DNA from: Antilocapra americana
Lineage: Eukaryota; Chordata; Mammalia; Artiodactyla; Antilocapridae
Length of the DNA stretch: 64,000 nucleotides
Assembly: GCA_007570785.1 (NCBI GenBank)
Contig: ML662442.1
Coordinates: 33,961,909-34,025,908, forward strand
Direction of reading: 5' to 3'
Positions 43,871 through 54,566 of this stretch are shown here, one piece after another. The notes below the pieces were generated by a model. It saw only the letters and a program-made list of their open reading frames with translations, was not told where the DNA came from and did not search any database. How positions within the stretch are numbered: position 1 is the stretch's first letter; the number at the start of each line of letters is the position of its first letter. The position numbers and the translations under genes are program-made.

Positions 43871-44197
43871 CTTTGGAATCTTAGTAGACAGACTTAAAAA
43901 CAATGAATTTCAGTAGAGGCTGTGTGATTTCATGCCTCTGCATCTCTGTTCATGTTCCATTCTCTTCCAAGAATTCCCTCCTTCCCATCTTTTTTAGCCA
44001 GCAGACATCTTCTCAACTTTCGTATGTTCCTCCTTTTTGAACTCTTGATGACCACCCCAGGAAGCAGTGACCACTTTCTTCTTGTGGCCACACATTATAA
44101 TGACATCAGCTATACTTTATTGTACTTAGTTTATGTGTCTGATTCTCCTTATTAGATTATCAGGCTCTTGAGAACAAAATTATTATTTTTCCAACTC

Positions 44198-44790
44198 AGA
44201 CTTTATTTTCTTGGGCTCCAAAATCACTGCATATTGTGACTGTAGTCATGAAGTTAAAAGATGCTTGTCCCTTGGAAGAAAAGCTATGACCAACCTAGGC
44301 AGCATATTAAAAAGCAGAGACATTACTTTGCTGACAAAGGTTCATGTAGTCAAAGCTATGGTTTTTACAGTAGTTATGTATGGATGTGAGAGTTGGACCA
44401 TAAAGAAAGCTGAGCAGTGAAGAATTGATGCTTTTGAACTGTGGTGTTGGAGGAGACTCTTGGGAGTCCCTTGGACTGCAAGGAGATCCAACCAGTCCAT
44501 CCTAAAGGAAATCAGTCCTGAATATTCATTGGAAGGACTGATGCTGAAGCTGAAGCTCTAATACTTTGGATACCTGATGCAAAGTACTGACTCATTGGAA
44601 AAGACCCTGAAGCTGGGAAAGGTTGAAGGCAGGAGAAGGGGATGACAGAGGATGAGATGGCTGGATGACATCACTGACTCGATGGACATAAGTTTGTGCA
44701 AGCTCTGGGAGTTGATAATGGACAGGGAGGCCTGGCGTGCTGAAATCCATGGGTTGCAAAGAATTGGACATGACTGAGCAACTGAACTGA
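44198..44790 (+). mobile_element. BovB LINE, 3' 0.6 kb, second insertion in the L2
   Basis: Sense copy: 'gactttattttcttgggctc', 'gtatggatgtgagagttgga', 'atcagtcctgaatattcatt', 'gatgagatggctggatgaca', ending 'ttggacatgactgagcaact'. It is complementary to 42117-42705 of the neighbouring BovB. 44211-44420 is an open stretch of the BovB C-terminus (KRCLSLGRKAMTNLGSILKS). No clear target-site duplication. Confidence 0.97.
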
Positions 44791-44875
44791 CATGTTTCTT
44801 GTTTGTTTTCTGAATAAATGGATGAATAACAGATTGAGGAAGCAGCAACTGATAAAGATGTTGGGTGACTATTAG

Positions 44876-45299
44876 CATATTAAGTCTGCTATAACAAATT
44901 ACCATAAATTTGGTGGCTTAAAACAATAGAATCTTAGTCTGTTGTAGTCCTGGAGGCCAGAAGTCTCAAATCAAGGTGCTAGTAGGGCCACACACTCTCT
45001 GGAGGCTTTAGGAGAGATTCCTTACTCTCTTTCAGATGCTGGAAGCTATAGCTTTTCCTTGGGTTGTGGCTGAGTTACTTCATCCCGTCTCCATTTTCCC
45101 TTTTTCTCTTTCTCTTCTACGGACGTTTGTCATTACCTTTGGGGCCAACGTGGGTAATCTAGGATGATCTCATCTTGAGATCGTTAACTTAATTTCATCT
45201 ACAAAGAATCTTTTTCCAAATAAGTTCACAGTCACAAGTTCTGGTGGTAAACACAGGGGCATAGCCTGTTGGGGGCCACTCTTCAACCCACCTCAGTGA
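44876..45299 (-). mobile_element. MLT1-type MaLR solo LTR
   Basis: Antisense LTR: 'tctgctataacaaattacca', 'tttggtggcttaaaacaata', 'gtagtcctggaggccagaag', 'caaggtgctagtagggccac', 'acttaatttcatctacaaag', 'actcttcaacccacctca'. About 424 bp, close to the usual LTR length. Non-coding. Confidence 0.88.
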
Positions 45300-47514
45300 C
45301 TCGGGAATAATAAGGATGGTAATCATAAACAGAAATAGGAAGGAGGCAGAAACTCCTCTTCTGCCCTCTGAATCCCATTTAATAACAATGAATAGAAGGT
45401 GGTAGACATGCACTCTCTTTTTCTAGTTTTCTTTAAACCGGTTATCACCCACAGACAAACTCTTACTTCTTAAAAAAAAAAAAAAAGACGTGTATGTGTG
45501 CATATGTTTTAGGAGGCATGGGTCAAGCACTAATATTCTCCTTTCTGCCCAAATTACACCAAATCCTCCTGAAGCTTCAAAAGAATAAAATTAAAAAAGC
45601 AACAAGAAGCACAAGGATCTCATCTATTAGTCTTTAAAAAAGTAGCACTTTCTGAATTGATTTTTGTTTTCTTTCACTTCACTTTACATTTGTCCTGGAA
45701 GAGAAGGAACTGTTTCTTTCTTTTTTTTTTTTTTTAATTGTGCCAGGCCTTCTTCACCAATTAGACACTTAAATACTTTTGATGAAAATATAAATTTGTA
45801 TTGGATGAGATCAAGGAAAGAAGTAGGGTTGGGATAAGCAGTTATGGAAATTGTGGGGGTGGGAGACTGGGCAAAGGCTTGGGAATGCTGGTCCAGATTC
45901 CAGCCTCAGCACTTACTCTGCAGTTTGCACATGATCCCCCAGCACTGAAGCCAGGGTTTCCAGAGCAAACAGCTTTCATTTCCATTAGTGACTGACTTAC
46001 AGCCGCCAAAATCAAACCTTTTCCTCTGACTTTGCAATTGAAGGTTGAGGGCTTTCTCATCTAGTCTACAGATATTGGAAAGCTCAGAAAAAGTGGGGAA
46101 AACAGAAAAATACAGGATGAAGAATCTTTAGAGCTACATTTCCCTTTATTTTTCCACAAGACAGGAGAACAGCACAGGATACTGTAATTTGTCAAATTCC
46201 CAAACAAAACAAAACAGGTCTGTTGTTAATACTGACAAACGGTCACAGCTGCAGAAAAGTTTCCACATGAAATCTTTCAGTCCTAAATAGTCGTTTTGCA
46301 GTTTTATAATTGCTTTTCCAGGGTTCTTTTCCCCCTCAGTGTTTATTCATGTTAACTGTTTGTTGTGTGTTGCAGGGGCCCTCCTGTTAGACAGATTTCT
46401 GACAGTGCTGCTTTCCATACAGTAGTTTTTAAATATTCTATTCAGTTTCATCAGTACATATGTATCATTTCAGTTGGCACAATAACTTTAGCAATGAATG
46501 TTTTAATTACATAGAACTGCTGTTATACTCCCTCACTGTACCCCCATTCTCAGCATTTGGGTGATACAACCCCCCCATTCTCAGAAGCTTGTGGTTAACT
46601 GTTGTGCCACAAATTAATGCAATGAAGCTTGAAACCCAGGTTGTCATGCAGCTCAAATGTAGGCCAGGTGTTGAGACTTTTCCAAGTTTTTGACTATATT
46701 TTGGTTAAGTTAAATTTTCTTAGCTGGCTTGAATTGCTGTAAAAGTGAGAAAGCCAGGCTGAAGAACTGGTGTTTGATCATTTAAGGCTGAAATTTAAAC
46801 CTCAAGTAAAACAGAATCCAAAACTGATTAAGAACAGAAAGAAGAAAGTTTTATGTGACTTTGCTGTGATGGAAACTGATGAGTTACACATTTTTACTGT
46901 TGATTCTTAGCTTGTCTTCCTCTTTTGCCAGAATATATTTATCTCTTCAGAAGTAATACCATGTTACAATAAAACCGCTTTCATTTTAACTGCATTTGTG
47001 ATACTCAGACACATAGAGGTTGATGTTTTATTTTGCACTGACAAGAGAGTTTCCAAAGAATGTTGTATCAGCTTGTGAGATAAATGTTTAGCTCTTGTAA
47101 GAGAAAAGGAATCTCTGGGCCTTTGTAAAACACTTTACCAGCACAGAAATAATTTGAATATAAATAATTATAAAATAAAAATGACAGAGTATTTGTATCT
47201 AAAAGCAGAGTCCAAAGTTTTTTACTTGGCAAATTTTATAGACATTCAGAATTATTCAATGTAAATTAAAGTAATAAATATTTAACTTAAATATAAAATA
47301 ATTTTATAATACTTTTTGCAATATGTTCACTTATTCAGATGAACTTTTATCTGAATTTGTAAGATATTAATATATTTATACACAAATTTTCTAAAGATAC
47401 ACTTATTTACATGCATTTAAGCTATAATTTTACATATTTTATAGTACAGTTAAAGAAGGGAAAATAAATACATAAAAATGAAAATTAAATGTTTTATTCA
47501 TTTTTAGGTATAAT
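45300..47514. other. Repeat-poor block, candidate conserved non-coding region
   Basis: 2.2 kb in which I can name no interspersed repeat, in a window where SINEs come every 1-3 kb. Simple tracts only: A-run 45471-45486, T-run 45720-45735, C-run near 46568. Base composition is balanced at 45880-46700 and A/T-rich after 47150. Frames at 45801-46060 are short and overlapping. No exon supported. Confidence 0.45.
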
Positions 47515-47522
47515 GTATTACA

Positions 47523-47744
47523 AATGGTTTCCCAGGTGGTACAGTGGTAAAGAATCTGTCTGCCTATGCAGGAGATGCAAGACATTCAGTTTAGATCCTT
47601 GGGTTGGAAAGATTCCCTAGAGTAGGAAACAGCAACCCACTCCAGTATTCTTGCCTGGGAAATTCCATGGACAGAGGAGCCTGGTGGGCTACAGTTCATG
47701 GGGTTGCAAAGAGTTGGACATGACTGAGCACATATACACACACA
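47523..47744 (+). mobile_element. Bov-tA SINE
   Basis: Sense copy: 'aatggtttcccaggtggtac', 'ttgggttggaaagattccct', 'aaattccatggacagaggag', 'ttgcaaagagttggacatga', then a CA-rich tail. Probable 8-bp target-site duplication gtattaca (47515-47522, 47745-47752). The 47753-47924 flank looks like an old L1-associated repeat. Confidence 0.95.
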
Positions 47745-48312
47745 GTATTACAGGTTCATGGTAAAAAATTAAGGAAATACAGAAAACTCTAAATGAAGAC
47801 AAGAAACCACTTCTAACTCAACAGCTTAATAATAACCATTGTTAAAATTTTTAGGATTACTTTTAACATTTTTACATATATATTTTCTTTTTAAAAAATA
47901 AATCAGGATTAACTAATGTGTCAATGCTGCTGGAACAACTGAGTATCCATATAGAGGAAAACAAATGAGCTTTGATCCGTATCTCACTCCATACACAACA
48001 AATTAACTGAGATGGATCATAGACTAAACTTAAAACTGAAAATGTGGAACGTAAAGATTCAAGAACAATAAAAGGAGTCTATGATCTTGGGACAAAAATT
48101 TCATGGGGAAAAAACCACAAAGACCATTAACCACAAGAGACATAATGTTTAATTGAATTGTGCAAATTTTCTTTGCTTGTTAGAGGTCATCATTCAGATA
48201 TGACCAGACAAACCATAAACCAGGAAAAAAAATTTTCTCAGCACATAGGTATGACAAAATACTTACATTACATCCAGAATATATAAAGAACCCCCCAAAT
48301 CAATAATAAAAT

Positions 48313-49405
48313 AATACTATATAGTAACTATTGCTATATAACAAATCACTAAAGTGAGCTGAAAGCAACAAACATTTATTATTTCATACTTTCTGAGGAT
48401 CAGGAATTTGGGGGCAAATTAGCTGGGTGGTTCTAATTGAGTATCACTTATGAGGCTGCAGTTAAAGTATTAGTTGGGAATGTAGTAAGCTGAAGGTCTG
48501 ATTGGAGCTGGAGGATTCATTTTCAAGAAATGACTCATGTGGCTTCTAGCAAAAGACCTCAGCTTTTTTATAGGTTGCTTTAATGTCCTGATATGGCACC
48601 TGCCTCCTCCCAGAGTGACCAATCCAAGAGAAAGAGCAAGGAGAAAGTCACTATGCCTTTTATGTTCTCATTTAGACATCCATATCATCAGTTCCACCAT
48701 AATCTATTTATTAGAAGCAATAATAATCGGACAATAAATCTGGACTTAAGATTTAAGAAGTTAGGCTTCACTTTTTGGTTTTTTTTTTAATTTTTTTAAT
48801 TTAATTTAATTTTTTAAAATTTATTCATTTTAATTTTCTTTACATTATTGTGTTGGTTTTGCCATACATTGACATGAATCCGCCATGGGTATACATGTGT
48901 TCCCCTTCCAGAACCCCCCTCCCACCTCCCCTCTAGATTCCCTCTCTCTGGGTCATCCTGGTGCACCAGCCCTGAGCATCAAACCTGGGCTGGCGATTGA
49001 TTTCACATATGATGATTAACATGTTTCAATGCCATTCTCCCATATCATCCCACCCTTGCCCTCTCCCATAGAGTCCAAAAGACTGTCCTATACATCTGCG
49101 TTTCTTTTGCTGTCTCGCATGCAGGGTTCTCGTTACCATCTTTCTAAATTCCATATATATATGCATTAGTATACTGTATTTTTGTTTTTCCTTCTGGCCT
49201 ACTTCACTCTGTATAATAGGCTCCAGTTTTGTCTACCTCAGTAGAACTGATTCAAATGAATTCTTTTTAATGGCTGAGTAATATTCCATTGTGTATATGT
49301 ACCACAGCTTTCTTATCCATTCATCTATTGATGGACATCTAGGTTGCTTCCATGAGGCTTCACTTTTTGAATGGAGGAGTATCAAATTTAAATCACTACA
49401 GACAC
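48313..49405 (-). mobile_element. Old MLT1 (J/K-like) LTR, split by L1
   Basis: Antisense LTR pieces 48313-48777 ('attgctatataacaaatcac', 'caacaaacatttattatttc', 'gagtgaccaatccaagagaa') and 49355-49405 ('aatggaggagtatcaaattt', 'aaatcactaca'). The second piece matches the LTR 5' end, so the young L1 landed inside the LTR. Non-coding. Confidence 0.68.
48778..49354 (-). mobile_element. Young artiodactyl L1 (L1-BT type), 577 bp
   Basis: Antisense 3' end: T-rich tail, 'gccatacattgacatgaatc', 'acatgtgttccccttccaga', 'gtccaaaagactgtcctata', 'taatattccattgtgtatat', ending 'aggttgcttccatg'. Perfect 15-bp target-site duplication aggcttcactttttg (48763-48777, 49355-49369), so both ends of this 5'-truncated insertion are known. 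Confidence 0.97.
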
Positions 49406-50215
49406 ATCACAAAAGAAGATACATATAAATGAGCAGTAAGTATAGTGACAAATGTGGTCAGCTTCATTAGTAAATGCAAATTAAAGCCACTATAAAATAC
49501 TATTCCAACCCACTAGGTGGGCTAAAATGAAAAAGATTGGCAACACCAAATTTGGAGAGGATGCAGAGTAACTGAAGCTCTCAACATTGCTGGCAAGAGT
49601 GTAAAATAGTCACACACTTTGGTGAATTTCCTGGTGTCTTATAAAGTTTACACTTAACTCATTCCACTTGTAATAGTTTCCTGAGAGAAGTAAAATATAT
49701 GTCCACAAAAAGCATTAAACATGGGAATATTAAGTATATTCGTAAACACTTAAAACTGGAAACAGCCCAATGTCTGTTAACAAGGAGAAGGAAAAACAAA
49801 TTTACACAGTGGAATTCTTACAAAATGTGTATTTATACAATTGAATATTACTTAGCAATACAAAACAATGAACTCCTAATATGAATCTCAAAATGTAATT
49901 ATATAATGTAATTAATTATTAAGCAGAAGCAGCTAGACATGAAAGAATAAATATCGTATGATTCCATTTATATGAAATCCAAGAACTGACAAAACTAATC
50001 TATAGAGATAGAAATAAGGAAATTGTTGCCTAGTGACAATGGAGGAAAGGAATTGATTGGAAATGGGCAGGATAGAATCTTAGAGGGTGGATGAAAATGC
50101 TCTATTTCTTGTCTTGGATGGTAATTACAATAGTGTATGCAGTTTCCAAAACTCATAAAACTCAACACCCAAGATCTGTGCATTTTATTGTATTAATAAT
50201 GCTGTAATAAAAAAT

Positions 50216-50523
50216 GAAGATGATATAATGTTTTATTTACTGCTCTTTTGACTAAAATTACATTGTGTTTATTCTCTTTCCTTTATATTACTTTTTGAGA
50301 AAGTGTTGGGTGGCTACATATTGTTTTAGGATATTGACACCATGCAAATATAAGTATCATGATATGTATAAAACTATATATCATGATATGAATATACCAA
50401 TATTGAATCTATAAATATTAAGATTAATCTCATATTTTACAATGAGCATGAGTAAATTTTCTTATATCTCTTAAGTATCTTGTTTTGAAGGTTAATGGTC
50501 TGTCATCATTAGATGTTTCTTAC
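50216..50523. other. AT-rich unassigned sequence
   Basis: Contains a small inverted motif 'tatcatgatat' (50360-50390 region). Nothing else recognised. Confidence 0.5.
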
Positions 50524-50625
50524 TGAATCTTTCCCTTTCCTTTCCTTCATTTCTCCTTCCCTGCCTGCCTCCCTCCCTCCCTTCCTTCCTGCTTCCTCCT
50601 TCTCATCCTTCTTCTCTTTGTTTCC
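50524..50625. repeat. (TTCC)n-like pyrimidine tract
   Basis: About 100 bases of C/T with TTCC, CTCC and CTGCC units. Strand-asymmetric and H-DNA-prone. Open frames here on both strands are compositional. Confidence 0.9.
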
Positions 50626-50644
50626 CACTTTGTATGTGTGTGTG

Positions 50645-50775
50645 GTTTTTTATTTTGGTGGGGGTGGGGGGCATGCCACATGGCTTGTGGGATCTTAGTT
50701 TCCCAACTAGGGATTGAACCTGACCCACGACTGTGAAAGCCCAGAGTCCTAACCATTAGGCAACCAGGGAACTCC
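50645..50775 (-). mobile_element. CHR-type tRNA-derived SINE
   Basis: Antisense: 'gcatgccacatggcttgtgg', 'gatcttagtttcccaactag', 'ggattgaacctgacccacga', 'agagtcctaaccattaggca', 'accagggaactccc'. The short tRNA-Glu-related SINE with a 'ggcttgtgggatcttag' body, distinct from Bov-tA. Confidence 0.88.
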
Positions 50776-50901
50776 CTGACTGTGTTTTTTTTTAATTTAA
50801 AAATACTTCAATTCTATAGAGAAGTAAGATGAATGATGAGTATCATGAAACCTGTATACTTTCACCTAGATTCACCAGTTCTTAACGTTTTGCAACATTT
50901 C

Positions 50902-50904
<3 letters not shown>

Positions 50905-50937
<33 letters not shown>
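50905..50937. repeat. (TG)n microsatellite
   Basis: About 16 pure TG units. Probably polymorphic. Confidence 0.97.
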
Positions 50938-50940
<3 letters not shown>

Positions 50941-51376
50941 CACATATACTTTCTTAAGTTGCATATGTTACTTCAGAATGTGAAAAATTCTGCAAAATCA
51001 CAATAAATGATTACTCTTAAGAAATTTAATATGATGCAATAATATTAATTATAGAGTGCTTACTCAAATTTTCCAAATGAGTCCCAAACTTTCCTTTATA
51101 CTTTTTGTTGTTGTTGTTTCAGGATCCAAAGATAATGTTTAGTTCTTTCCTTAGTTGCCTTTAATCTATTCTAGAACAATCTGTGTTTAACAATTGGCTC
51201 ATCATATTTCTTGTCAAAGTTTAACAGTGGGCTCTAAGAACAGGTACAAACCAATTTCAGTACCCAGTCCCACTGTCTATTACCAGTCAAGTTTATGCTC
51301 ATTACACATACACACATTTTATATATATATATATATATTCTACATATATACATGTAAACATACATATATACAAAGC
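50938..51376. other. Unassigned, with (TA)n at 51319-51338
   Basis: A/T-rich, with a 20-base TA microsatellite and CA/TA-rich flanks. No gene or other repeat. Confidence 0.5.
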
Positions 51377-51597
51377 ATGCATGTGTGCTAAGTCGCATGT
51401 TCGTCTCTTTGTGACTTTATGGATTGTAGCCTGCCAGGCTCCTCTGTCCTTGGCATTCTCTAGGCAAGAATACTGGAATGAGTTACTATGCCCTCTTCCA
51501 GGGAATCATCCAGACTCAGGGATCTAACCCGCATCTCTTCTGTCTCCTTCATTGGCAGGTGGGTTCTTTACCACTAGTGCCACCTGGGAAGACCATC
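51377..51597 (-). mobile_element. Bov-tA SINE
   Basis: Antisense copy: 'gtgctaagtcgcatgttcgt', 'gattgtagcctgccaggctc', 'ttccagggaatcatccagac', 'attggcaggtgggttcttta', 'gccacctgggaag'. Short flanking match caaagc (51371-51376, 51598-51603). Confidence 0.95.
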
Positions 51598-51879
51598 CAA
51601 AGCTTATATATGTGTATAACTAAAATTAAAAAGCATACATAATGGGGTGACTCCAGTTTTACTCTTTTAAAATATATACACATAGGAAAAGGAAAGAAGG
51701 AAATACTATAAAGTGAGGAGTAGATGGTGGATTGTAAATGACTTGACTTCAACATTTTTTTCTGTTTTCACAATTTTCAAAATTTTCAGAGTGAGACTAA
51801 TGTGACTGACACCAGTACTCAAAATATTTTATTGTTGAAGATATTGCTCAGTTACTGTAAGTCTTAATTTATACAGTGT

Positions 51880-52245
51880 ATAAATCTTCTAGGATTAATA
51901 CAAAATACCAGAGACTAGGTGGCTTAAACCCAGAAATTCATTTCTCACAGTTCTGGAGTTAGAAGTCCAAGATCCAGGTGTCAGCAAGTTTGATGTCTCC
52001 TGTGTCTTCTCTCCATGGCTTGTAGACCACCATTTCTTGCTGTGTCTTTCCTCTCTGTGGTCGCAGCGCCTTGTGTCTCTTCCTCATTTTATAGGGACCC
52101 TAGTCTGTTGGGTTGGGACCTCACTTAGAAGACCTCATTTAACCTTAATTACCTCCTTAAAGGCCCTCTTTCCAAATGGAATAACATCAGGGTTAGAGCT
52201 TCAACCTATTGAATTTCTGGAGAACACAAATCAGTCTATAACATA
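51880..52245 (-). mobile_element. MLT1-type MaLR solo LTR
   Basis: Antisense: 'accagagactaggtggctta', 'ttcatttctcacagttctgg', 'agttagaagtccaagatcca', 'ttaattacctccttaaaggc', 'aataacatcagggttagagc', 'ttcaacctattgaatttctg'. Good match to the MLT1 LTR. Non-coding. Confidence 0.86.
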
Positions 52246-52743
52246 TGATTTCTAAAATGAATTCAAACTCAAAAAAACGATTCAAGATAAAACAATGAAA
52301 GTTCTCAGAGTAAAAGAAATTTTCATGTAGCTTATTTTAACTGGTGATTATTTTCAACATCTTTGTAGACTTGAAAATTAGTGTGTAGCTTCTGTTTCCA
52401 TCTCCATTTCCCATATCCGCTCCCAAGTATTTTCTTAATTATATTGTTGTACAATTATGTGAGTACCAATGATATTATTGTTAAAATACTCTGTACTTTA
52501 AAATATGAGTTTATGTTTGAAACTTTTTTTTTATTTCAGCACTTTAATTTTCTAAAACACAACCAGGTAAATTCTCTTCCAGTTGAATTGATTTCATTAC
52601 ATTATAATGAATAAAATTTAACATTTAGACCTATGGAAATTCAGTCCTAAATATAAGAATTTAGAAACTTATTTAACCTGGCTTCTCAGTATAGATAGTG
52701 ACCTCATGGTGACCAGTTTCTCCAAGATAACTGTGCCTGCACA
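52246..52743. other. AT-rich unassigned sequence
   Basis: No gene or nameable repeat. The 51604-51879 gap before the LTR is also unassigned. Confidence 0.5.
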
Positions 52744-52755
52744 CAAATAAACATA

Positions 52756-52967
52756 GTAGTGAAGTGAAGTGATGTTCAGTCGTGTCTGACTCTTTGTGAC
52801 CCTATGGACTGTAGCCCACCAGGCTCCTCTGTCCATGCAATTTTCCAGGCAAGAATACTGGAGTGGGTTGCCATTTCCTTCTCCAGAGATCTTCCTGACC
52901 CAAGGCTCGAACCCGGGTCTCTCGCCTTGTAAAGAGATGCTTTACCATCTGAGCCACCAGGTAAGCC
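52756..52967 (-). mobile_element. Bov-tA SINE
   Basis: Well-preserved antisense copy: 'gtcgtgtctgactctttgtg', 'tggactgtagcccaccaggc', 'atgcaattttccaggcaaga', 'gggttgccatttccttctcc', 'tgagccaccaggtaagcc'. Perfect 11-bp target-site duplication aaataaacata (52745-52755, 52968-52978). Confidence 0.98.
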
Positions 52968-53000
52968 AAATAAACATATGTGTATGTGTATATATACATG

Positions 53001-53200
53001 TGAAGTGTGAAAGTGAAAGTTGCTCAGTCGTGTCTGACTCTGTGATCCCATGAACTATAGAGTCCATGGAATTCTCCAGGCCAGAATACTAGAGTGGGTA
53101 GCCATTCCCTTCTCCAGGGGATCTTCCCAACTCAGGGATCGAAGCCAGGTCTCCTACACTGCAGGTGGATTCTTCACCAGCTGAGCCACAGGGGAAACCC
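53001..53200 (-). mobile_element. Bov-tA SINE
   Basis: Antisense copy ~30 bp after the previous one, same orientation: 'gtgaaagtgaaagttgctca', 'gaactatagagtccatggaa', 'ccattcccttctccagggga', 'tcttcaccagctgagccaca'. About 20 bases ('gcctgccaggctcctctg' region) are missing from the body. Confidence 0.96.
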
Positions 53201-53246
53201 ATAGACAAAGCACATATTTCTCTCTGATTTAAAAATAACATATGTC

Positions 53247-53373
53247 TGGGACTTCCCTGCTGGTTCAGTGGCTAGGACTCTGGGCTTCCACTGAAAGGGT
53301 CATGGGTTCTATCCCTGGTGAGGGAACTAAGATCCTGCAAGCTGCCCAAAAATAAAAATAAATTAAAAAAAAA
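53247..53373 (+). mobile_element. CHR-type tRNA-derived SINE
   Basis: Sense copy: 'gggacttccctgctggttca', 'gtggctaggactctgggctt', 'catgggttctatccctggtg', 'gggaactaagatcctgcaag', A-rich tail. Same short family as 50645-50775. The following 53380-53470 resembles an old L1-associated repeat. Confidence 0.88.
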
Positions 53374-53484
53374 TGTGTTCAGTGTAGAGATTTTAGAAAA
53401 AACATGACAGCACAAAGAAGAAAAGCATACACTTTATCCTAATATCCAGAGATATTTGATGTTATTGTTTCACTATGTATTTGT

Positions 53485-53945
53485 TTCTGGCCTCCAAGAT
53501 GGCATCTAACAATTCTCACCTCCCTTGTGTAGCCTCCTACCCTGTGGAATCAGACTGGTCAGTGTGAGCATTAAAACCACTTGAAAGTGACTGTGTATGA
53601 ATTCTGAGACTACACCATTAAAGAAACCACAACTGCTATTTTGTTCTCTTGAGAATCCAGCCACCACGTTTGGAGATACTCAGGCATCCCTAGAGAGGCC
53701 CACGGGGAGAGGAACTGAGCCCTCCCTCCAATAGCTGACATCAGCTTGCCAGCCACAGGAGTGAGCCACCTTGACAGTGGCTCCTCCAACCCTGATCAGG
53801 CAGTCAGATAACTACAGTCCTGGCTAACATGTGCTTGCAGCCTCATGAGAGAACCTAGGTAAGAACTGCAACCTCTGCTCCTCTCAAATTCCTGACCTAT
53901 AAAAAGTGTGAGAGATAATCAGTGATTTTTGTTTTTAAGCCCTTA
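53485..53945 (+). mobile_element. MaLR-like LTR (MLT1 group)
   Basis: 'ttggagatactcaggcatcc ctagagaggcccacgggg', 'gaggaactgagccctccctc', 'caatagctgacatcagcttg', 'ccagccacaggagtgagcca', 'aactacagtcctggctaaca', 'tcatgagagaacctaggtaa', 'gattcatta' end. This order is that of a sense MLT1-related LTR. Subfamily uncertain. Confidence 0.75.
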
Positions 53946-54102
53946 TGTTTTAGCATGATTCATTATACATTAGGTAAGTAGTAGAATATTCTTCTAGTTT
54001 TCTATTATATTTATTTTTTTCTTTTGACAAGTATTCATTGAACACTTGATACATGCCAGGGTCGACCCAGACAGAAAACAAGGGAATATGTATATGTATA
54101 AG

Positions 54103-54103
<1 letters not shown>

Positions 54104-54135
<32 letters not shown>
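54104..54135. repeat. (TG)n microsatellite
   Basis: 16 pure TG units. It abuts the LTR-like sequence that follows. 54020-54090 just before it may be an L2 trace ('ttcattgaacacttgatacatgccagg'). Confidence 0.97.
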
Positions 54136-54136
<1 letters not shown>

Positions 54137-54512
54137 ATTATGAAAAACTGACCTACGTATGCTGTCATGGCGGTCGCTAGCAAGCCTGAAGTCCCAACAC
54201 AGGCAGGCAGGAAGGAGAGGTCATGAGCAGGTTGGAGCCCTGTGAGCACAGGCTGAAGCTTGTCTGTAGGCAGCAGGCACTCAGGAAGGAAGATCTGGGG
54301 GAAGGGAGAGGAATTGGACTGCCAGCTGCTGTTTTGAAGTCTTTTAGCTCAGTGAAGTCGTAAGTTTTCTTTTAAAGGCCTTCCAACTGATGAAGCCAGG
54401 TCCCCTAGGGGTAATCTCTCTTTGGATTAATTGGAAATTGACTGACTTGGAACTTTAATTGTATTTGCAAAATCCCTTCATAGAAGCACCTAGCTTAGTG
54501 TTGATTGAAAAA
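54136..54512. mobile_element. LTR-like repeat, copy A
   Basis: Starts 'tttattatgaaaaactgacc' and ends 'caaaatcccttcatagaagc acctagcttagtg...aaaactggg'. It belongs to the same dispersed family as copy B (54567-54962), which in mammals ends 'agttgacacataaaattaaccatcaca'. I believe it is an old LTR but do not name it. Confidence 0.5.
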
Positions 54513-54516
54513 CTGG

Positions 54517-54566
54517 GAGAGAGAGAGCAAGAGCAAGAGAGAGAGAGAGAGAGGAAGGAAGAGAGG
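54517..54566. repeat. (GA)n-rich tract
   Basis: Purine-only stretch of gagaga/gagcaa/ggaagg units separating the two LTR-like copies. Confidence 0.93.

Larger units (their letters stand above)
41545..44829 (+). mobile_element. L2 LINE, 3' third, interrupted twice by BovB
   Basis: Three L2 pieces in order. 41545-42116 is ORF C-terminal region ('catagacttctctcagtctt', 'agtgatctttctaaaataca', 'aaatccttcagtagcttccc'). 43871-44197 is the 3' part ('ttattgtacttagtttatgt', 'agattatcaggctcttgaga'). 44791-44829 is the tail ('gaataaatggatgaataa'). The two gaps are filled by BovB copies of opposite orientation. The L2 reading frame is fully decayed. Confidence 0.78.
47925..50215 (+). mobile_element. Old L1 (L1M type), interrupted
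   Basis: Sense L1 in two pieces. 47925-48312 is ORF2 ('agatggatcatagactaaac', 'tccagaatatataaagaacc'). 49406-50215 continues ORF2 and the 3' UTR ('gtaaatgcaaattaaagcca', 'aacttaaaactggaaacagc'-like, 'gattccatttatatgaaatc', 'ttctatttcttgtcttggat'-like, 'gtgcattttattgtattaat'). Between them lies an MLT1 LTR that itself carries a younger L1. Confidence 0.82.

Noticed and set aside
50524..50756. Overlapping frames on both strands in a TTCC tract and SINE
   Set aside because: Compositional; simple repeat plus CHR-type SINE.
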